64,000 bases of DNA from Cliona cf. orientalis (GCA_963930775.1 OZ005693.1:8926006-8990005); one strand, 5' to 3'. Numbered from the stretch's first letter, positions 1 through 13,400 are shown. Notes: a model not told the origin generated them from the letters alone. Translations and numbers: made by a program.

Positions 1-1004
1 TCAATTTTTCTTGTGCATAAAGAATTGGGCAGTTAGCTTGGTACAGCCCCTTCACCACCAGTGACATTTACTGGGTAATAGCTCATCAGACTGCATTAAT
101 TAGGAAAAATTATTATAGGGGAATATTGATATTAATATCTCCCTGAGCATAATATGCAGTAGTAGATTTGATCACTGATAGGACAGCTGCAAGCTAAGCT
201 TATAAGATAAATAATAAATAATTATTAATGTACAATGTCATGTAAATGTATGTCAATCTATAATTCAAATCTTGGGCTGAAATTGACCATATACAAGTAT
301 GCATTGCATTGGTGTGCGCATTCATATGATCACACACACTCATGCACACAATACTTGACTGCCTCTTAACTACATTCGTACCAATGAGCGCAGAACTCTT
401 ATTACTTCACTATCGTGCAGAAATGAAGCCCGAGGCTATTAAACTGTCCATAGCAATTACATTACTGCACCCCCAACTGCCAATACCTTACGGCACGTAG
501 CTGGAGAGTGTATGTTATGTGTCTAACCTGTTTATGCTACAGCCCTTCAATCACTAGCTTACCTTGTTCTACCAAAGTCAACTATCTGTAAGTGTCCCTG
601 CAGGGCCACACTAGTCTTGTGTGTGTACCGGAGTGCTTGAGGACCGCGCAAAAAAAATTGTTTTCAACCAATCCAATCACACCATAACTGCGCTGTACCT
701 CAACTTAACCATCAGCCAATTACATCGTGTAAAACATTGCAAACTGTTAAAAATTCGGTTCATTTACATAATAGCTGTAGTAGCTTAACAAGGAACCTAT
801 AAGCTAGTTTTACTAACAACTTGAATGTAGCCACAACTTTTGCCATCTGATATGTCAGCTCATTCTATTTCATTTCTACAACTCAAATATTCTAAAATAA
901 AAAACAAGAAAATTAGCCTTTACTTTAATACATATACATATGCATGTAGCTTTGTATGCATGGGCTGGACTACCTTGATACTCCACTTGTATAATATTAG
1001 CCAC
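1..1004. other. AT-rich non-coding sequence
   Basis: I see no gene here. Short open frames lack codon structure and splice context. The sequence is AT-rich with short runs of alternating CA and TA. Confidence 0.6.
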
Positions 1005-2175
1005 ACTCAGGTAGGTTTTAAGTGTGTCCCAAATCGGGCCTCGCTTGCTGTGGGTGTAGCTGAAATGCACGCACTTGGTGGGTGGGGCTATCGTGCAGCC
1101 GTGACAGCTACTTTGGGCTCGTGCACAAGTTAGAGTTCTTTGTAAAGTATGTCAGGGTATTTCTGCAGTACAACTTTGTGTTAAATTAAGGGTAATAAGG
1201 GTAGAATTGATATCATCACCATTAACTTATATAGATATTATAGCAATAAAAATATTGATGGATGCAATAGTTATTTAGAGTTGATAGTAATCATGACTCT
1301 GTAACTAGATACATTCTCTCACTTGGATGCTATTGTAGCTAATATATATTTTCTAAGTGTTCATCATCAAAAGATGTCTCTATAGTTTATCCATTTGGAG
1401 GAAAGTAGCTAGATGCCATAATATTATAGCTACATACATGGGAGTGAACTCACTCAATTGCACCCTATAATTTTATTTGGTAGTGTTTTACATAGATATA
1501 GCTAGCTAAATCACATTAGACTCAAAGAGAATTTAGCCTCTTTTTTTACGTGCCAGGCTCTCCTGCGGGAGAGCCAGGCGTGAGGCACATTAAAAAGAGA
1601 TGTAGCTAATTCATTAGTAGCTAGATGCTGCCAGGAATCGCTTATGGCTAGTCTTGAACGCAGACCCCCCTTATTTCCGCAACACTGGATATATCCCATC
1701 ACCAGCACAACTCACTCATGTGTTTGGTATAGAGTATAATTATGTAGGTATTATGAGACAATAATATTGGTACAATTATGGGACGTAGACATCCATACTA
1801 ACAAACTTAGATGGAAGTTTCCGGTTTGGGGGTCATTGTATTATACCTAATTAGAACTACTGCCAGCAAAGAATTTGCTATCTACCTTATTTTGATATGG
1901 ATTTTTGCTTTCATTGCTAAAAAAATGTAGTAAAATACGATTTTTTTTTGTCATTAGCTAACATCAAATCTTAATCTCAAAAAGATTTGCAATTTAGAGT
2001 TTGCTCTGGAGACCACGAGAGTATGTTCATTTGAAATTCTGGTATTGTATGGGTAACACGAGTGCAAAGTAGCTAGCTGTCGCGGCAGCAGGATAGCCCC
2101 ACCCACCAAGTGCATGCACTTCAGCCACACCCACAGCAAGCAAGGATTTGAAACGCATTTAAAAACCTACCTGAG
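1005..2175. mobile_element. 1.2-kb TIR element, non-autonomous
   Basis: An inverted repeat of about 120 bp bounds this element. The left arm runs from 1005 to about 1127 and starts ACTCAGGTAGGTTTT. The right arm runs from about 2054 to 2175 and ends AAAACCTACCTGAGT. Both arms share the internal stretch around GCTGTGGGTGTGGCTGAA and GGTGGGTGGGGCTAT. The interior has no transposase-like frame. It contains a short hairpin near 1550-1585 (CTCTCC/GGAGAG). The family is unknown and no clear target duplication was identified. Confidence 0.7.
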
Positions 2176-3145
2176 TCTCCATGAATTCAGTGGCTATATA
2201 CAAGGGAGTATTTTACACCAGGTCAAAGTTCACACTTAAAATTTTAGCAGAATATAGGTATGCATTCTTATTATTATGGGAGAATTTTAAGTGAGGTCAA
2301 AGGTCACATGTAAATCTTTGTTTCAGTTACTGTTAGCTAGCCATCAGTATTACATGGCATAACTTTATACCACTTCAGTACCTGTGGTGGCAACTGGTGT
2401 AAAATCGTCCCTTATATATAGCAGAGGTAAGTTATGTGGGAGAATTTTAATTTACATAAGTATAAGCCCCTTAACTTTTGATTTGGTGTAAAATCCTCCC
2501 TTAAAATTAATGATGGTTCTGTTTGTACGGTGGCCGAGAAGGACACTGCCGCGGCGGCCAAAGCCGCTGTGGGCCGCCCAAAAGCCGCCGTTGGCCGCCA
2601 AAGGGCCCCCCATCGGCTGCAGCTGGCCGCCGCGGCTCAGCCACACCCGCCAATCTGTTTGAAAATCGATTCTCTGGTTAATTAGACTATTATCCGCATG
2701 TGCAAGCGGTCAGTTTGTCGGTCTGTCTTTGTCATCGTCCGCACGAAATGCATAGGCATCTGGGCACAGTGGATTGTAACGGCAATCAAATACAACAAAG
2801 AAACGGACTCAGCCTCGTTTGGATTCGATCGATACTGGCTACAGGGGCTAACATGCTTGTTGGTCATGCCTATCAACCGCGTACTTTCTGCCCATGCGCA
2901 CGCAGTACTACGTAACTTATCAGACCACGCCCACCGCAGCGTTTAAGCGTAGGATTTTAATCTCTGCTGAGCACAAGAATGATCACCACTGATAAAGAAA
3001 GAGTGGTATACGTCACATAAACCTTTTCCCTCTCGATACTCCCACCGCAGCATTTAGTTATTTTCTGACAAACACGCGGAGGGCTGAATTCCCGAGGAAA
3101 GTCAACGATCTAGACGTTGTCCAATTAAGAAGTTAACCATTCGTA

Positions 3146-4475
3146 CAGTGGCCGAGAAGGGTCATCAGATGCGATGCCGATCGGTACATACCCATCCGAT
3201 GCGATACCGATCGGACATTGGCGGCCACCGATCGGTAAATACCCGCTCCTGTACCGACCAATACCCGCCAGTCTATTGTCACTTTGCGCATGCGTATTGG
3301 TACACTTTCGGTGGCCGAGAATTAAGGGTCATCCCCGCACGTGCTATTGCGCATGCACATTCATGTCCACATTGCTGTTGACAAGAAGAAGGGCGATGGA
3401 AGCTGCTGCTGGTCCCAGTCGTGCGCTGATGGAAATCAGTCAACTGTTGACCCAAACCGCCGATGATTTTCATAAAATGGCCATTAATTATGAGAACTAT
3501 AAGGTTACCTGAATAATCAGCTTTAGTGTGTCAGCAGGAGGATCATATCCTCTACGTTGCAGTCCAAGCCTAAGCATACTGGCGCTTTAACCATGATATA
3601 CTGCATTAGTAGTATGTTTGTAAAACACACCTTATGCTCCATTCAAGGCCGTTGTGAAGCCCCACTACCCCCCATGGGGGCGATGGAGGGGATTTGATAC
3701 CCAGGAACTTCAAAGCCTCCACCCCCTGGGTCAAAATTACAGGAAAATCCCCCTAATTATCCCATGCCCGGCACAATAATAATTATTAATTATGTATTTG
3801 CCCACCCTTTAGGCCAAAATTTGCATCAGTGGACATTGAAATGCCCGACCTTCGCCCCTATGGGGGGTTGACGTTGATAGGCACATAATATTATAATTAT
3901 GTATTTGCCAGATCAACAGGTCCTGGAGTAGCTAGCCTAATAATATTATATTATAGTGCTCTCCTTTGCATACAGGACATGATTAATTCAAAGTGCTGAA
4001 GCAGCAGCTTACCTCCTATCTACTCCATGAATGTGTCGAAGGCGAGCAAGTATTTCCTTGTATGGTCTCCACGAATAAAAATACCTAGTTAGGACATCTG
4101 GACGATATAATAACATTATAACGGAATAATACGACTGATAATCAAGCTACATTATAAATAATTATTTATACTTACCATCACCAATCCGACTCATGATGGA
4201 GGCTAGACTGTAGCGCGAGCGCGACCAAAACGGGCGTGCGTTAAATGGAACGTGTACCAATACGCATGCGCAAAGCGACAATAGACTGGCGGGTACTGGT
4301 CGGTACACGAGCGGGTATGTACCTCTCGGTGGCGGGTATTGGTCGGTACAGGAGCGGGTATGTATCGATCGATGACCGTCTTTTTCCGATCGGTATCGCA
4401 TCGGATGGGTATGTACCGATCGATGACCGCCCCTGTCCGATCGGTATCGCAGCGGATGACCCTTCTCGGCCACCG
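3146..4475. mobile_element. Nested TIR element sharing the GGCCGAGAAGG terminus
   Basis: Arms of about 165-230 bp (3146-3308 and 4248-4475) are inverted copies. They start CAGTGGCCGAGAAGGGTC, and TA flanks both ends. The outer 12 bases nearly match those of the larger host element, so both may use the same transposase. The arms contain degenerate sub-repeats of a CGATCGGTAC / GTACATACCC type. The interior holds two short exon-like sequences (3396-3505 on + and 4176-4194 on -) that I could not assign. Confidence 0.72.
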
Positions 4476-4741
4476 TAGAATGACGATTTTAAGGTACCAT
4501 TAAATTGCGTGGGCGTGAGCGTGAGGTTCGGCTAATTCAATTAGCGAATCTTGGAGGGGCGTGGCCGAAGAGGCCATACGAGTGCTTTTGGTCGAAGGTG
4601 GGCGTGTCCAGAATCGGCCAGGGATGATTATGCGCGTGTAATTAGCGACCGGAAGTGGCCCCTGAAGAAAATACCGGTAATTGCCCACTTCAAAGCAAGA
4701 TCAAAGCATTCTTTCTTAACTATTAACCGCAACGACTTAAT

Positions 4742-7700
4742 TACACACTAAGTTACACACTAAGTAGAAAAATAAAATAAAATAATTCGTGGGGGAACTG
4801 GGAATACTTGGGGATGTAATTTTTACATGGGCACGCAGAATGGGTCGAAACACAAAATTTGATGGCGTAGAATTTTGATTCACGCCTTAGAATTAAAGTT
4901 ACGGCCCTTTAAAGTTTTCCCATATGTTTGTATAGGGAAGCCATGCGTTTGCAATGTTTTCCGCCCACGCGCTACGTGAAAAACGGGGAATACCCATGGC
5001 GTGCGTTATTTAGAAAATTTTTCAAAATTGGAGTATAGTTTGTTTGCTTGCTTTTTATGGCTCTGCTGTGCATCCTAGGTTGTTTGCTTGCTTTGTATGG
5101 CTCCACTGTGCATCCTAGGTGTATTGTGGTTTTCTGGACAATTTTTTTTTCTGCTTAGTGTGCACGCTAGCTTGAAAAAAAAAAAGAATTTAAATAATTA
5201 AATAATTACCGTATACTTTCTAATTTAGGCGCCCCTAAAAAATAATTACAGATCGCGCAGGCGCCTCCAATTAGAACCGAAAAATTCTCGAGCAGGTCAA
5301 AGGGCGCCTAAATTAGGGAGGCGCCTAAGCGCTGCAATTAGAACGGTTCTGGAAGTTTTGCCAGAGCTCAAGCGCTATCACTAACCAGCACTATTTAGTG
5401 GCAGTGAATATTACAGTGGCAAAAGCAACAAAAATATGGTTCTAATTTCAGTTCTTTTTGGAAGTTTCACTCTGATCGCTGAATCATGCTCGAGTTACTG
5501 GTACCATAGCCATCAGAACAGTTGTCTCTGACTCCAGAAAGACATCGAAGCAGTAGGTAAGTGCCCATATAAATGTAAGAGACAGCTTAGTTTGACATCT
5601 AAACTGCTAGCTCGATAGATCAATCGACGATACAGCGGTATTGTGATATTGCACGTGGCAATACGTTCCAATTAAATAGGCGCCGCCTAAAAATAATTGA
5701 TGTCCGGAAAGACGCCTTAAATTAGAACCGAAAAAATTGCGCAGGTCTCAAAGGGCGCCTAAATTAGGGCGGCGCCTATATTAGAACATATACGGTAATG
5801 TAATTCACAGAGGATTTGGAAGCACTTGGGGAGACAATTTTTACATGGGCATGCAGAATGGGTCGAAACTAAAAAATTGATGGCGTTGATTCACACTTTA
5901 GAATTAGATATATGGCACTTTAAAGTTCTCCATATGGAGTTTGCCCGTAAAAAAATTACGGGTGCGCGGGGTACGTTGACGACCCTTTACCAAACATACA
6001 TTGTATATATGGCTATTTTGATGCCTGCTTGCATTGTATGGCTCTTTCATGTGTCCAGCTTGACTGTGTGGTGGTTTTCGGACCATTTTTTTCTGCTTAG
6101 TGTGTGGTCCCTTGTTAAACACTTTAAACACAAAGTAGTTATACACTAAGTAAAATTAAACACTAAGTAGAAAAAAAAAAGAATTCGTGGAGGAACTGGG
6201 AGCACTTGGGGACATAATTTTTACACGGGCACGCAGAATGGGTCAAAACACGAAATTTGATGGCGGGGAATTTTTATTCACGCCTTAGAATTAGTTATGG
6301 CACTTTAAAGTATTCCCATATGTATGCAATGTTTCCGCCCACGCGCTACGTGAGGGGCAGGGCCACGCGCGCACATAAACGTGACGACCTTTACCAACTT
6401 TTTTTACAAAATTGAAATTTAGGCTGCCTGCTTGCATTGTATGGTTCCACTATGCATCCAGCTCGATTATATGGTGGTTTTTGGACAAATTTTTTTTTTC
6501 TGCTTAGTGTTCTGGTCTCCTTGAAAAATAAACTATTAAATAATTAATTAATGTTTGAGACTCTGGGGAGCTATTCATGACAAACTGCTCTCATGAGCAC
6601 GCAGAATGGATCGCACCTGGAAATTTAATGGAACAGAATTTTGATTCACGCCTTAGAATTGAAGTTACGGCCCTTTAAACTTTTCCCATGTTTGTATAGG
6701 GAAGCCATGCGTTTGCAATGTTTTCCGCCCACGCGCTACGTGAAAAACGGGGAATTCCCGTGGTGTGCGTTATTTAGAAACTTTCTCAAAATTGGAGTAT
6801 AGGTTGTTTGCTTGCTTTGTATGGCTCTACTGTGCATCCTAGGTGTATTATGTGGTTTTCTGGACAATTTTTTTCTGCTTAGTGTACACGCTAGCTTGAA
6901 AAAAAAAAGATTTATTGTAAATAATGTTTGAGACTCTGGGAAGCTATTCATGACAAACTATTCATGCAGAATGGATCGTACCTGGAAATTTCTTGGAAGC
7001 GGAATTTTGATTCACACCTTAGAATTAAAGTTACGGTCCTTTAAATTTTCCCATATGTTTGTATAGGGAAGCCATACGTTTGCAATGTTTTCCGCCCACG
7101 CGCTACGTGAAAAACGGGGAATACCCATGGTTTAGAAACTTTCTCAAAATTGCAGTATAGGTTGTTTGCTTGCTATGTATGGGTTTACTGTGCATCCTAG
7201 GTGTATTATGTGGTTTTCTGGACAATTTTTTCTTCTGCTTAGTGTTCTGGTCTCCTTGTTAAACACTGAGTAGAACATATTTAAATAATTAAATAATTAA
7301 ATAATCTAATTCATGGGGGGATTGGGAGCACTTGGGGGGATATTTTTTACATGAGAACGCAGAATGGGTCAAAACTAGAGATTTGACCGGACAGATTTTT
7401 GATTCACACCTTACAATTAAAGTTATGGCTCTTTGAAGTTTTCCCATATGTTTGTATAGGAAGCCATGCGTTTGCAATGTTTTCCGCCCACGCGCTACGT
7501 GAGGGGCGGGGCCACGTGCGCACATTAACGTGACGACCATTACCCACTTTGATCAAAATTGATGTATAGGCTGCCTGCTTGCATTGTATGGCTCTACTAT
7601 GCATCCAGCTCAACTATGTGGCCGTTTTTGGACGATTTTTTTTTCTGCTTAGTGTTCAGGTCACCTTGTTACACACTAAGTAGAAAACAAAAAAGAATTT

Positions 7701-8450
7701 AAATAATTAAATAATTAATGTAATTCACAGAGGATTTGGGAGCACTTGGGGAGATAATTTTTACATGGGCACGCAGAATGGGTCGAAACTGAATTGATGG
7801 CGGGAAATTTTGATTGACACTTCAGAATTAGAGATATGGCACTTCAAAGTTCTCCATATGTTTGTATAGGAAGCCATGTTTGCCCGTAAAAAAAATTACG
7901 GGCGCGCGGGGTACGTTGACGACCCTTTACCAAACATACATTGTATATATGGCTATTTTGATGCCTGCTTGCATTGTATGGCTATGCATCCAGCTCGACT
8001 GTGTGGTGGTTTTCAGACCATTTTTTTCTGCTTAGTGTGTGGTCCCCTTGTTACACACTAAGTAGAAAAAAAAAGCATATTTAAATAATTAAATAATCTA
8101 ATTCATGGGGAATTTGGGAGCACTTGGGGGGATAATTTTTACATGGGCACGCAGAATGGGTCCAAACTAGAAGTTTGATCAGACAGATTTTTGATTCACA
8201 CCTTACAATTAAAGTTATGGCCCTTTGAAGTCATCCCATATGTTTGTATAGGCATTTGCAATGTTTTTCGCCCACGCGCTACGTGAGGGGCGGGGCCACG
8301 CGCGCACAGCAACGTGACGACCATTACCCAATTTGGTCAAAATTGATTTATAGGCTGCTTGCTTGCATTGTATGGCTCTACTATGCATCCAGCTCAACTA
8401 TGTGGTGGTTTTCGGACAATTTTTTTTTCTGCTTAGTGTGTGGTCTGCTT
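4742..8450 (+). repeat. Tandem array of about 8 degenerate copies of a roughly 0.4-kb unit
   Basis: Each unit has the same order of landmarks: GGGAGCACTTGGGG, ACGCAGAATGGGTC, GATTCACACCTTAGAATTA, CCCACGCGCTACGTGA, GACGACCATTACC, GCTTGCATTGTATGGCT and TTTTTTCTGCTTAGTGT. Units begin near 4790, 5815, 6190, 6552, 6929, 7310, 7730 and 8100. Junctions carry the inverted pair CTGCTTAGTGT / ACACTAAGTAG separated by a few bases, so a unit could itself be a MITE. The first unit is split by the TACCGTA element at 5207-5797. No coding frame is conserved between units. Confidence 0.8.
5207..5797. mobile_element. TACCGTA-type palindromic MITE
   Basis: The element starts TACCGTATAC and ends with its complement (TATACGGTA). 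Sub-terminal copies of CTAATTTAGGCGCC / GGCGCCTAAATTAG lie in both arms. The GGCGCC-rich arms occur several times inside it. It interrupts the tandem array. It is one of at least nine elements in the window sharing this terminus. Confidence 0.75.
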
Positions 8451-9360
8451 GAAAAAAAAAGAAAAAAAAGCTTATTAGGCCTAATTAAGCATGTGGGCGT
8501 GTTCCTGGCACTGTGTGAAGTGTGTGCGTGTGCGTTAATGCAGGTTTTATTGCTTCCGATTGGGCGTGGCTTCACGGGCCAGTGCTTGGACATCAGCACC
8601 TGGGACTTGGCCTCGGCGATAGGTGGGCGTGTCCCGGAAGCGGTGGTGACCTTTGAACCCCGAGAGGAGGCTTTGGGGGCGTGGCAGGAGGTCAAAGGTG
8701 AGGCCATGTCAGTTAATGAGGCACTGTACGCCAGTGCGATCGAGGGGACCGTACTGCTGGACGGAAGCTGACGATGGTTTGAAGCGGATGTGGTTGTGAT
8801 GATGTGTTGTTACCCCGCCCACACAGGAAATGAGGTGAGCTCTTGTGTGGGCGGTGTGGCAGAACGGCCTTGAAGTGTTTGTGTGTGTTTTGGCCTTGAG
8901 GAAGCTGTGTGTTTTAATTGGGATTGATTGTGGGCTTCTGGTGGACATCCGGTGGCAAGTCGGCACTTGGTTGAGAATGGTGGTCCTTGAGGCACAGGGT
9001 GGTGCTTTTTTGGGCGTGGCCTGGCCCCTCCCTTCCGGCTCAGCTTCCAGTCCATTGAGGATATTAAATGAACACTTCCGGCTCTAGCAGCCACACCCCT
9101 GAGACCTGGGCAATTAAAAGGGCGTGGTTACACAGCATGCACCTCACTTATGACTTTGATGTGGTTTAGGTGTCATATTCCCCACCTCACGCCCACGCAA
9201 TTTAATGATACCTTAAAGTTTTGGCGGGCGCGGCTAAGCCGCGGCGGCCAGCCACAGCCGATGTACGGCCCTTTGGCGGCCAACGGCGGCTTTCGGGCGG
9301 CTTTTGGGCGGCCCTAACGCGGCTTGGGCCGCCGCGGCAGTGTCCCTCTCGGCCACCGTA

Positions 9361-10020
9361 TGTTTGTTATCGTATGAAATCTGGTTTACACTTTGAAATT
9401 TATAGCTGAATTTATGGGATTTGGTTTTGATTAGTTTCGCTTTAATGGCTTCACAAGCAATTCCACTTTGAGAAAATTACTTTGGCATAGAAAAAGCTTA
9501 TTGCTTTGAGTTAAGAAACTGTACTTTTTCCTCTGATGCGGCATCATAATATGAAGTTAATTGGATACAAGTTTGAAGGCTAAGGGAAGTACGGTCTGTT
9601 AAATATCATTTTTAAAATGTCATTTCAGAGTATCAACAACTTTTGGCATTTTATTTGAAAAGTACTTTGAGTTAAGAAAATATATAGGCCTCTTAATTAT
9701 TAGAGTTTCAGATTCACAGATTCAACTCCAAAGTACTCCCTATAATGCTTTTGTCAAAGATTTGTGAAAAATTGCTCAAAAAATACCTGAACCTGTACGG
9801 CTTCTCTATTAGCTTTATATGCATGGGGATAATGATCATGAGTTGTGCAAATCATAAGTGTCTTTTATGATAATAATAACATATTATTATTATGATAGTG
9901 ACTAATGGGACTGTAGTTACTGATGTGACACAATTGCAATAATAATAACATTGTGCATCATAGCATAGTTTTATAGAAGATTACAACATAAAAAAATTAA
10001 TTGTGACTCTTACACCCCAA
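9361..10020. other. Non-coding interval left of the duplicated block
   Basis: There are no convincing coding features. The phrase CTTTGAGTTAAGAAA recurs near 9506 and 9666. The segment runs up to the amylase relic. Confidence 0.5.
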
Positions 10021-10310
10021 TGATATTATTAGCTCACTACCAGGTAATTATTATGCACACTGCCTGCATACTATAATACATTGCACATGTAGAGAAATAA
10101 CTTTCTACCCTCTTTCACAGAATTTATGACCATCACTCCCTAAACTGGACCCTCAGTTGACTTTATTACTAGCTAGACAGTAGTCATTAAGTAAACTCAC
10201 ATTTCCATGAGAGAAGGCATAGAGTTGATCATTGACGTATCTCTGAACCTGCTTGCTCTTGTAGAGGCTGGAGCCCATGGATATTCAAAACTTGATCAGA
10301 GTGTATTACG
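10021..10310 (-). pseudogene. Alpha-amylase exon 5 relic, copy A
   Basis: This is a truncated, decayed copy of the 3' part of exon 5 and the following intron of the amylase gene at 36071-39966. About 10191-10310 aligns with the end of the real exon, including its ACTCAC donor complement, the reading around the SKQVQRYVNDQ segment, and the GGAGCCCATGGA stretch. The bases left of it (10021-10190) match the amylase intron. No other amylase exon lies nearby, so it cannot make an enzyme. A second, more decayed relic lies at 22637-22790, beside the second membrane-protein gene. Confidence 0.8.
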
Positions 10311-10487
10311 ATGATCTGGCACACCAACACAATAAAAGACAAAAATCAAGACAAACACAATTTTCACTAAAAATATTATATCCACTGGATACATTGTATC
10401 CCGGTAATAATTATTAAGACTTAGTGTCCTATCAGTGCTCAAGAAGGTATTTTTTGTATAAAAATTAATGACCAGCCAGTGTGATCA

Positions 10488-13400
10488 TTAAATTTCCTGC
10501 CTAACATCTTTGTGACGTTGTTCTGGATCTTCTTCATCTGAGTAATCATCATCACTTTTTGGTTTGACTTTCAGTTCTTCTTCAGCAGGCTCATTGTCTT
10601 GTGGCTCTTTTCGTGCATTGAACAGTGACTCTGCTGCTGATTTTAAGTAGAACACGACTGGAATTGAATCAATAACACCCACAACCACTAGCACCAATGA
10701 GAAGGCAAAGGCTGCAGCGACACAATTTCTTCCAAGTATACCTATGCAAATACAAGTCATACGTGGTACATGTAATAATTATTACAGTGTAAGTCGAGCA
10801 TAAATAATTAATTTTAATTACCTAGAAAGTGCAATAAAATTAGGTCATTAGGACTGCTCACCTTTGAGATCACTAGCATACACCATCCAGAGAATGAAAA
10901 TGAGGAGGAATAGAATTATCTCCATAATAAGTAAGCTGTATGAGAAAGCCTTTACGAATTCTGTAAATCAACAATAATTATTCCGTAACAATTTGAAGTA
11001 TAGATCTCCAATATTATGAAGTGGTACTACTTTACCCAACAAAGTATTGAGCACTTTCTCAGTAATCATGCACGTGTGTGCGATCCTAACGAACCTTTAC
11101 CATTTACTTTCTATTATGATACTGTAGGTATATTGTACATGCACTTGATTAATTTAACTTACTATTCTCATTGTTTGAAAATTTACGTTCCAGAACAATA
11201 ACTAGCGGTATGCTGACAACACCTTCTACCAAGGATATCACCCACAGGAACACACTGATCACAAGTAGAGGAATCACCCATCCTGGAACTGGAACTGAAA
11301 ATGAATTGTCATGTATACATGTAGGTACACAAGTACTGCAAGCTGGGATAATACCGGTAGAAATGATTTGCATAGTCACCATTTCATTTGTACCATTACC
11401 ATGGAAAATTCTCCCTCAGGTCATCCCATCTTGAGCTCACTGCAAGACATGCTCTTGGCATTTTGCACACCAGTGAATGAAGCCCGTATGAACTGAAGAA
11501 CTACAATAATGGACAATGACGGGAAGCTTATCACATGCTGATAAGAGCCAAGTCGCCAATTGTTGTGACAGGCAAATGATTTTAGCAGCTCCTACACAAA
11601 TGTAAGCTTGCAATCTTTATCTCGGGTAAGCATCTATCTGGGCCAAAAACAGAAAGTGCCCATGGGCATAATAATAATATTATTATTATACTTACATGTA
11701 TACAGGACACTATGGCATGACTACATGTACAACATAGTTACTGAACGTATAAGACACATACACGTACGTAGCTACATGCTCAATTTTGACATTAATTTTG
11801 CTTACCATTACCATTATCTGTAGCATCACAAGATGGTATGTCTCCTTCCCAAAGTCCATCACTCCTACACGTCCGCTGAGAGCTTCCCGACCCCGTCAGT
11901 GTGAATCCATTGTCACAGGAATATGTGGCCACTGAGCCAGCTGTGGTTCCATTAAAGCATACTCTCCCATTGAGAATCGAAAGACACGATGAGCTTGTTT
12001 GACCATCTGTTGTTCCGAGTTCACCAGGTTGACAGGCTATTAGAAACAATTAAACTTTTATACATATAAAAATTAAAAAAATTAGTTATTTTTGCACCAC
12101 TAATCACTTGGCACGGTCCCCTCTATGAATTCCAGTGAATAATATATTCAAGGAGAACTAACTTTTGGGGAATGCTAAATTAATTGTACAGATGACTTGG
12201 ATATGCCCAAATTTTGTCGAAAAAACTTTTGCAGGTGGCTCTCAAATCGCAAATTTGTGAAAGTTTTCTCCTTCACAAATTTCCCGCTACATGTATATAT
12301 AATTATGGTACCGTATTACCTCTAATTTAACGGACACCAGAAAAATAATTATTTTGGCCAATGTCCGCTATAATTAGAGCACACGAAAATAGTTGGCGTT
12401 CGAAGTGTCCGATGAATTAGAACACGCTTTCACGCATGCGCATTCGGTCAAATGGGCGTGCGATCGACCAGCTGCAGAGATCGAGTAAACGAGACGGTAC
12501 CTGGAGCTCCCTGTTCATGGTGGGAACGAGAACAACTCGCCTCCTTCATACACTGATATGGGTATAGGTAGCGCGCTAGCCGAGCTGTCCGCATTAGAAC
12601 AACGATGTCCGGATGATTAGAACAACAAAAATTCGTACTTCGTTGACTGTCCGGTGTAATTAGAGGTAAATAAATAATTCAAAATGGTGTCCGGATAATT
12701 AGATATGTCCGTTAAATTAGAGACAATACGGTATATTCCTCACAGATGCCCACCCCTTCCCATCTGGATACAAGCAAACAGTACTTACTAGTACTAAATA
12801 CATCAGAGATTGATGCCACTGGAACACCATCGAGAGAAGCTGTTACACGATAAAGGTAGGTTCCTTCTCCCAAGTCAGTAAGGGCTGCATTTGCTTCACT
12901 GTTGCTAAAATTGTTCTCAAGATCATAGCAGGTGAAGGCAGCATTGATTTCAATGCAAAATTGGCAGGAGAACAGTCCCGGCTGTTCTGGCATCAGACGC
13001 GCGCAGGCCACGCTCCGATTTAGATTGGTTGTGGATAAAGAAATTGTGAATATGTCATTGGTTTGACCTGAAATGTCAAAAAATTGAATATTTTATGTGG
13101 CTACATCAGGGAATTCCCCGCCAGTCCTTAAAAGGTAATGTACAAGTAGTCTCTATGGTTACTAAGGGAATGTGCTGAGTCAGACTCATTCATCACTACT
13201 TAGTACTCTAGGAAGTATAAAATCATTTATGGACAGACTCACTATTAGCACTTGAGGAAAGACTACAGTTTCTCTCTTCCCCTCGTCCAATGATATTCCC
13301 AGCGGCAACACTCACAGTGGAAAGAGAAGTGATTGGTTGGATGTTAAGAGAACAAGATGAGCTGGAGCAGTTAGTGAGAGTAGCCTCTTCATCAAATGAC

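Larger units (their letters stand above)
2528..9358. mobile_element. 6.8-kb TIR element with GC-rich termini
   Basis: GC-rich inverted termini of about 130 bp bound this element, the left at 2528-2657 and the right at about 9220-9358. They start CGGTGGCCGAGA and end with its complement, and TA flanks each end (2526-2527 and 9359-9360). The interior carries a nested related element, a tandem array and a MITE. Around 4500-4640 and 8480-9210 the sequence is full of 'GGGCGTGGC'-type motifs. A subterminal inverted pair also matches between 4488-4526 and 9183-9217. No transposase frame was found, so it is probably mobilised in trans. The TA flanks are compatible with a TA target duplication, but this is not proof of a mariner-type element. 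Confidence 0.75.

Noticed and set aside
1600-1700. Possible tRNA-derived SINE (B-box-like GTTCAAGAC on the minus strand)
   Set aside because: No convincing A box at the right distance, no cloverleaf and no second copy seen in the window.
4162-4473. Minus-strand 103-codon frame with repeated RYRSD/HRSVHT phrases
   Set aside because: The repetition comes from the CGATCGGTAC sub-repeats of the TIR arm, and the plus-strand arm gives a similar artefact at 3148-3381.
8244-8771. 175-codon open frame at the end of the tandem array
   Set aside because: It begins inside a repeat unit, crosses the array boundary and has no recognisable domain or splice structure. The GGGCGTGGC-type repeats can keep frames open by chance.
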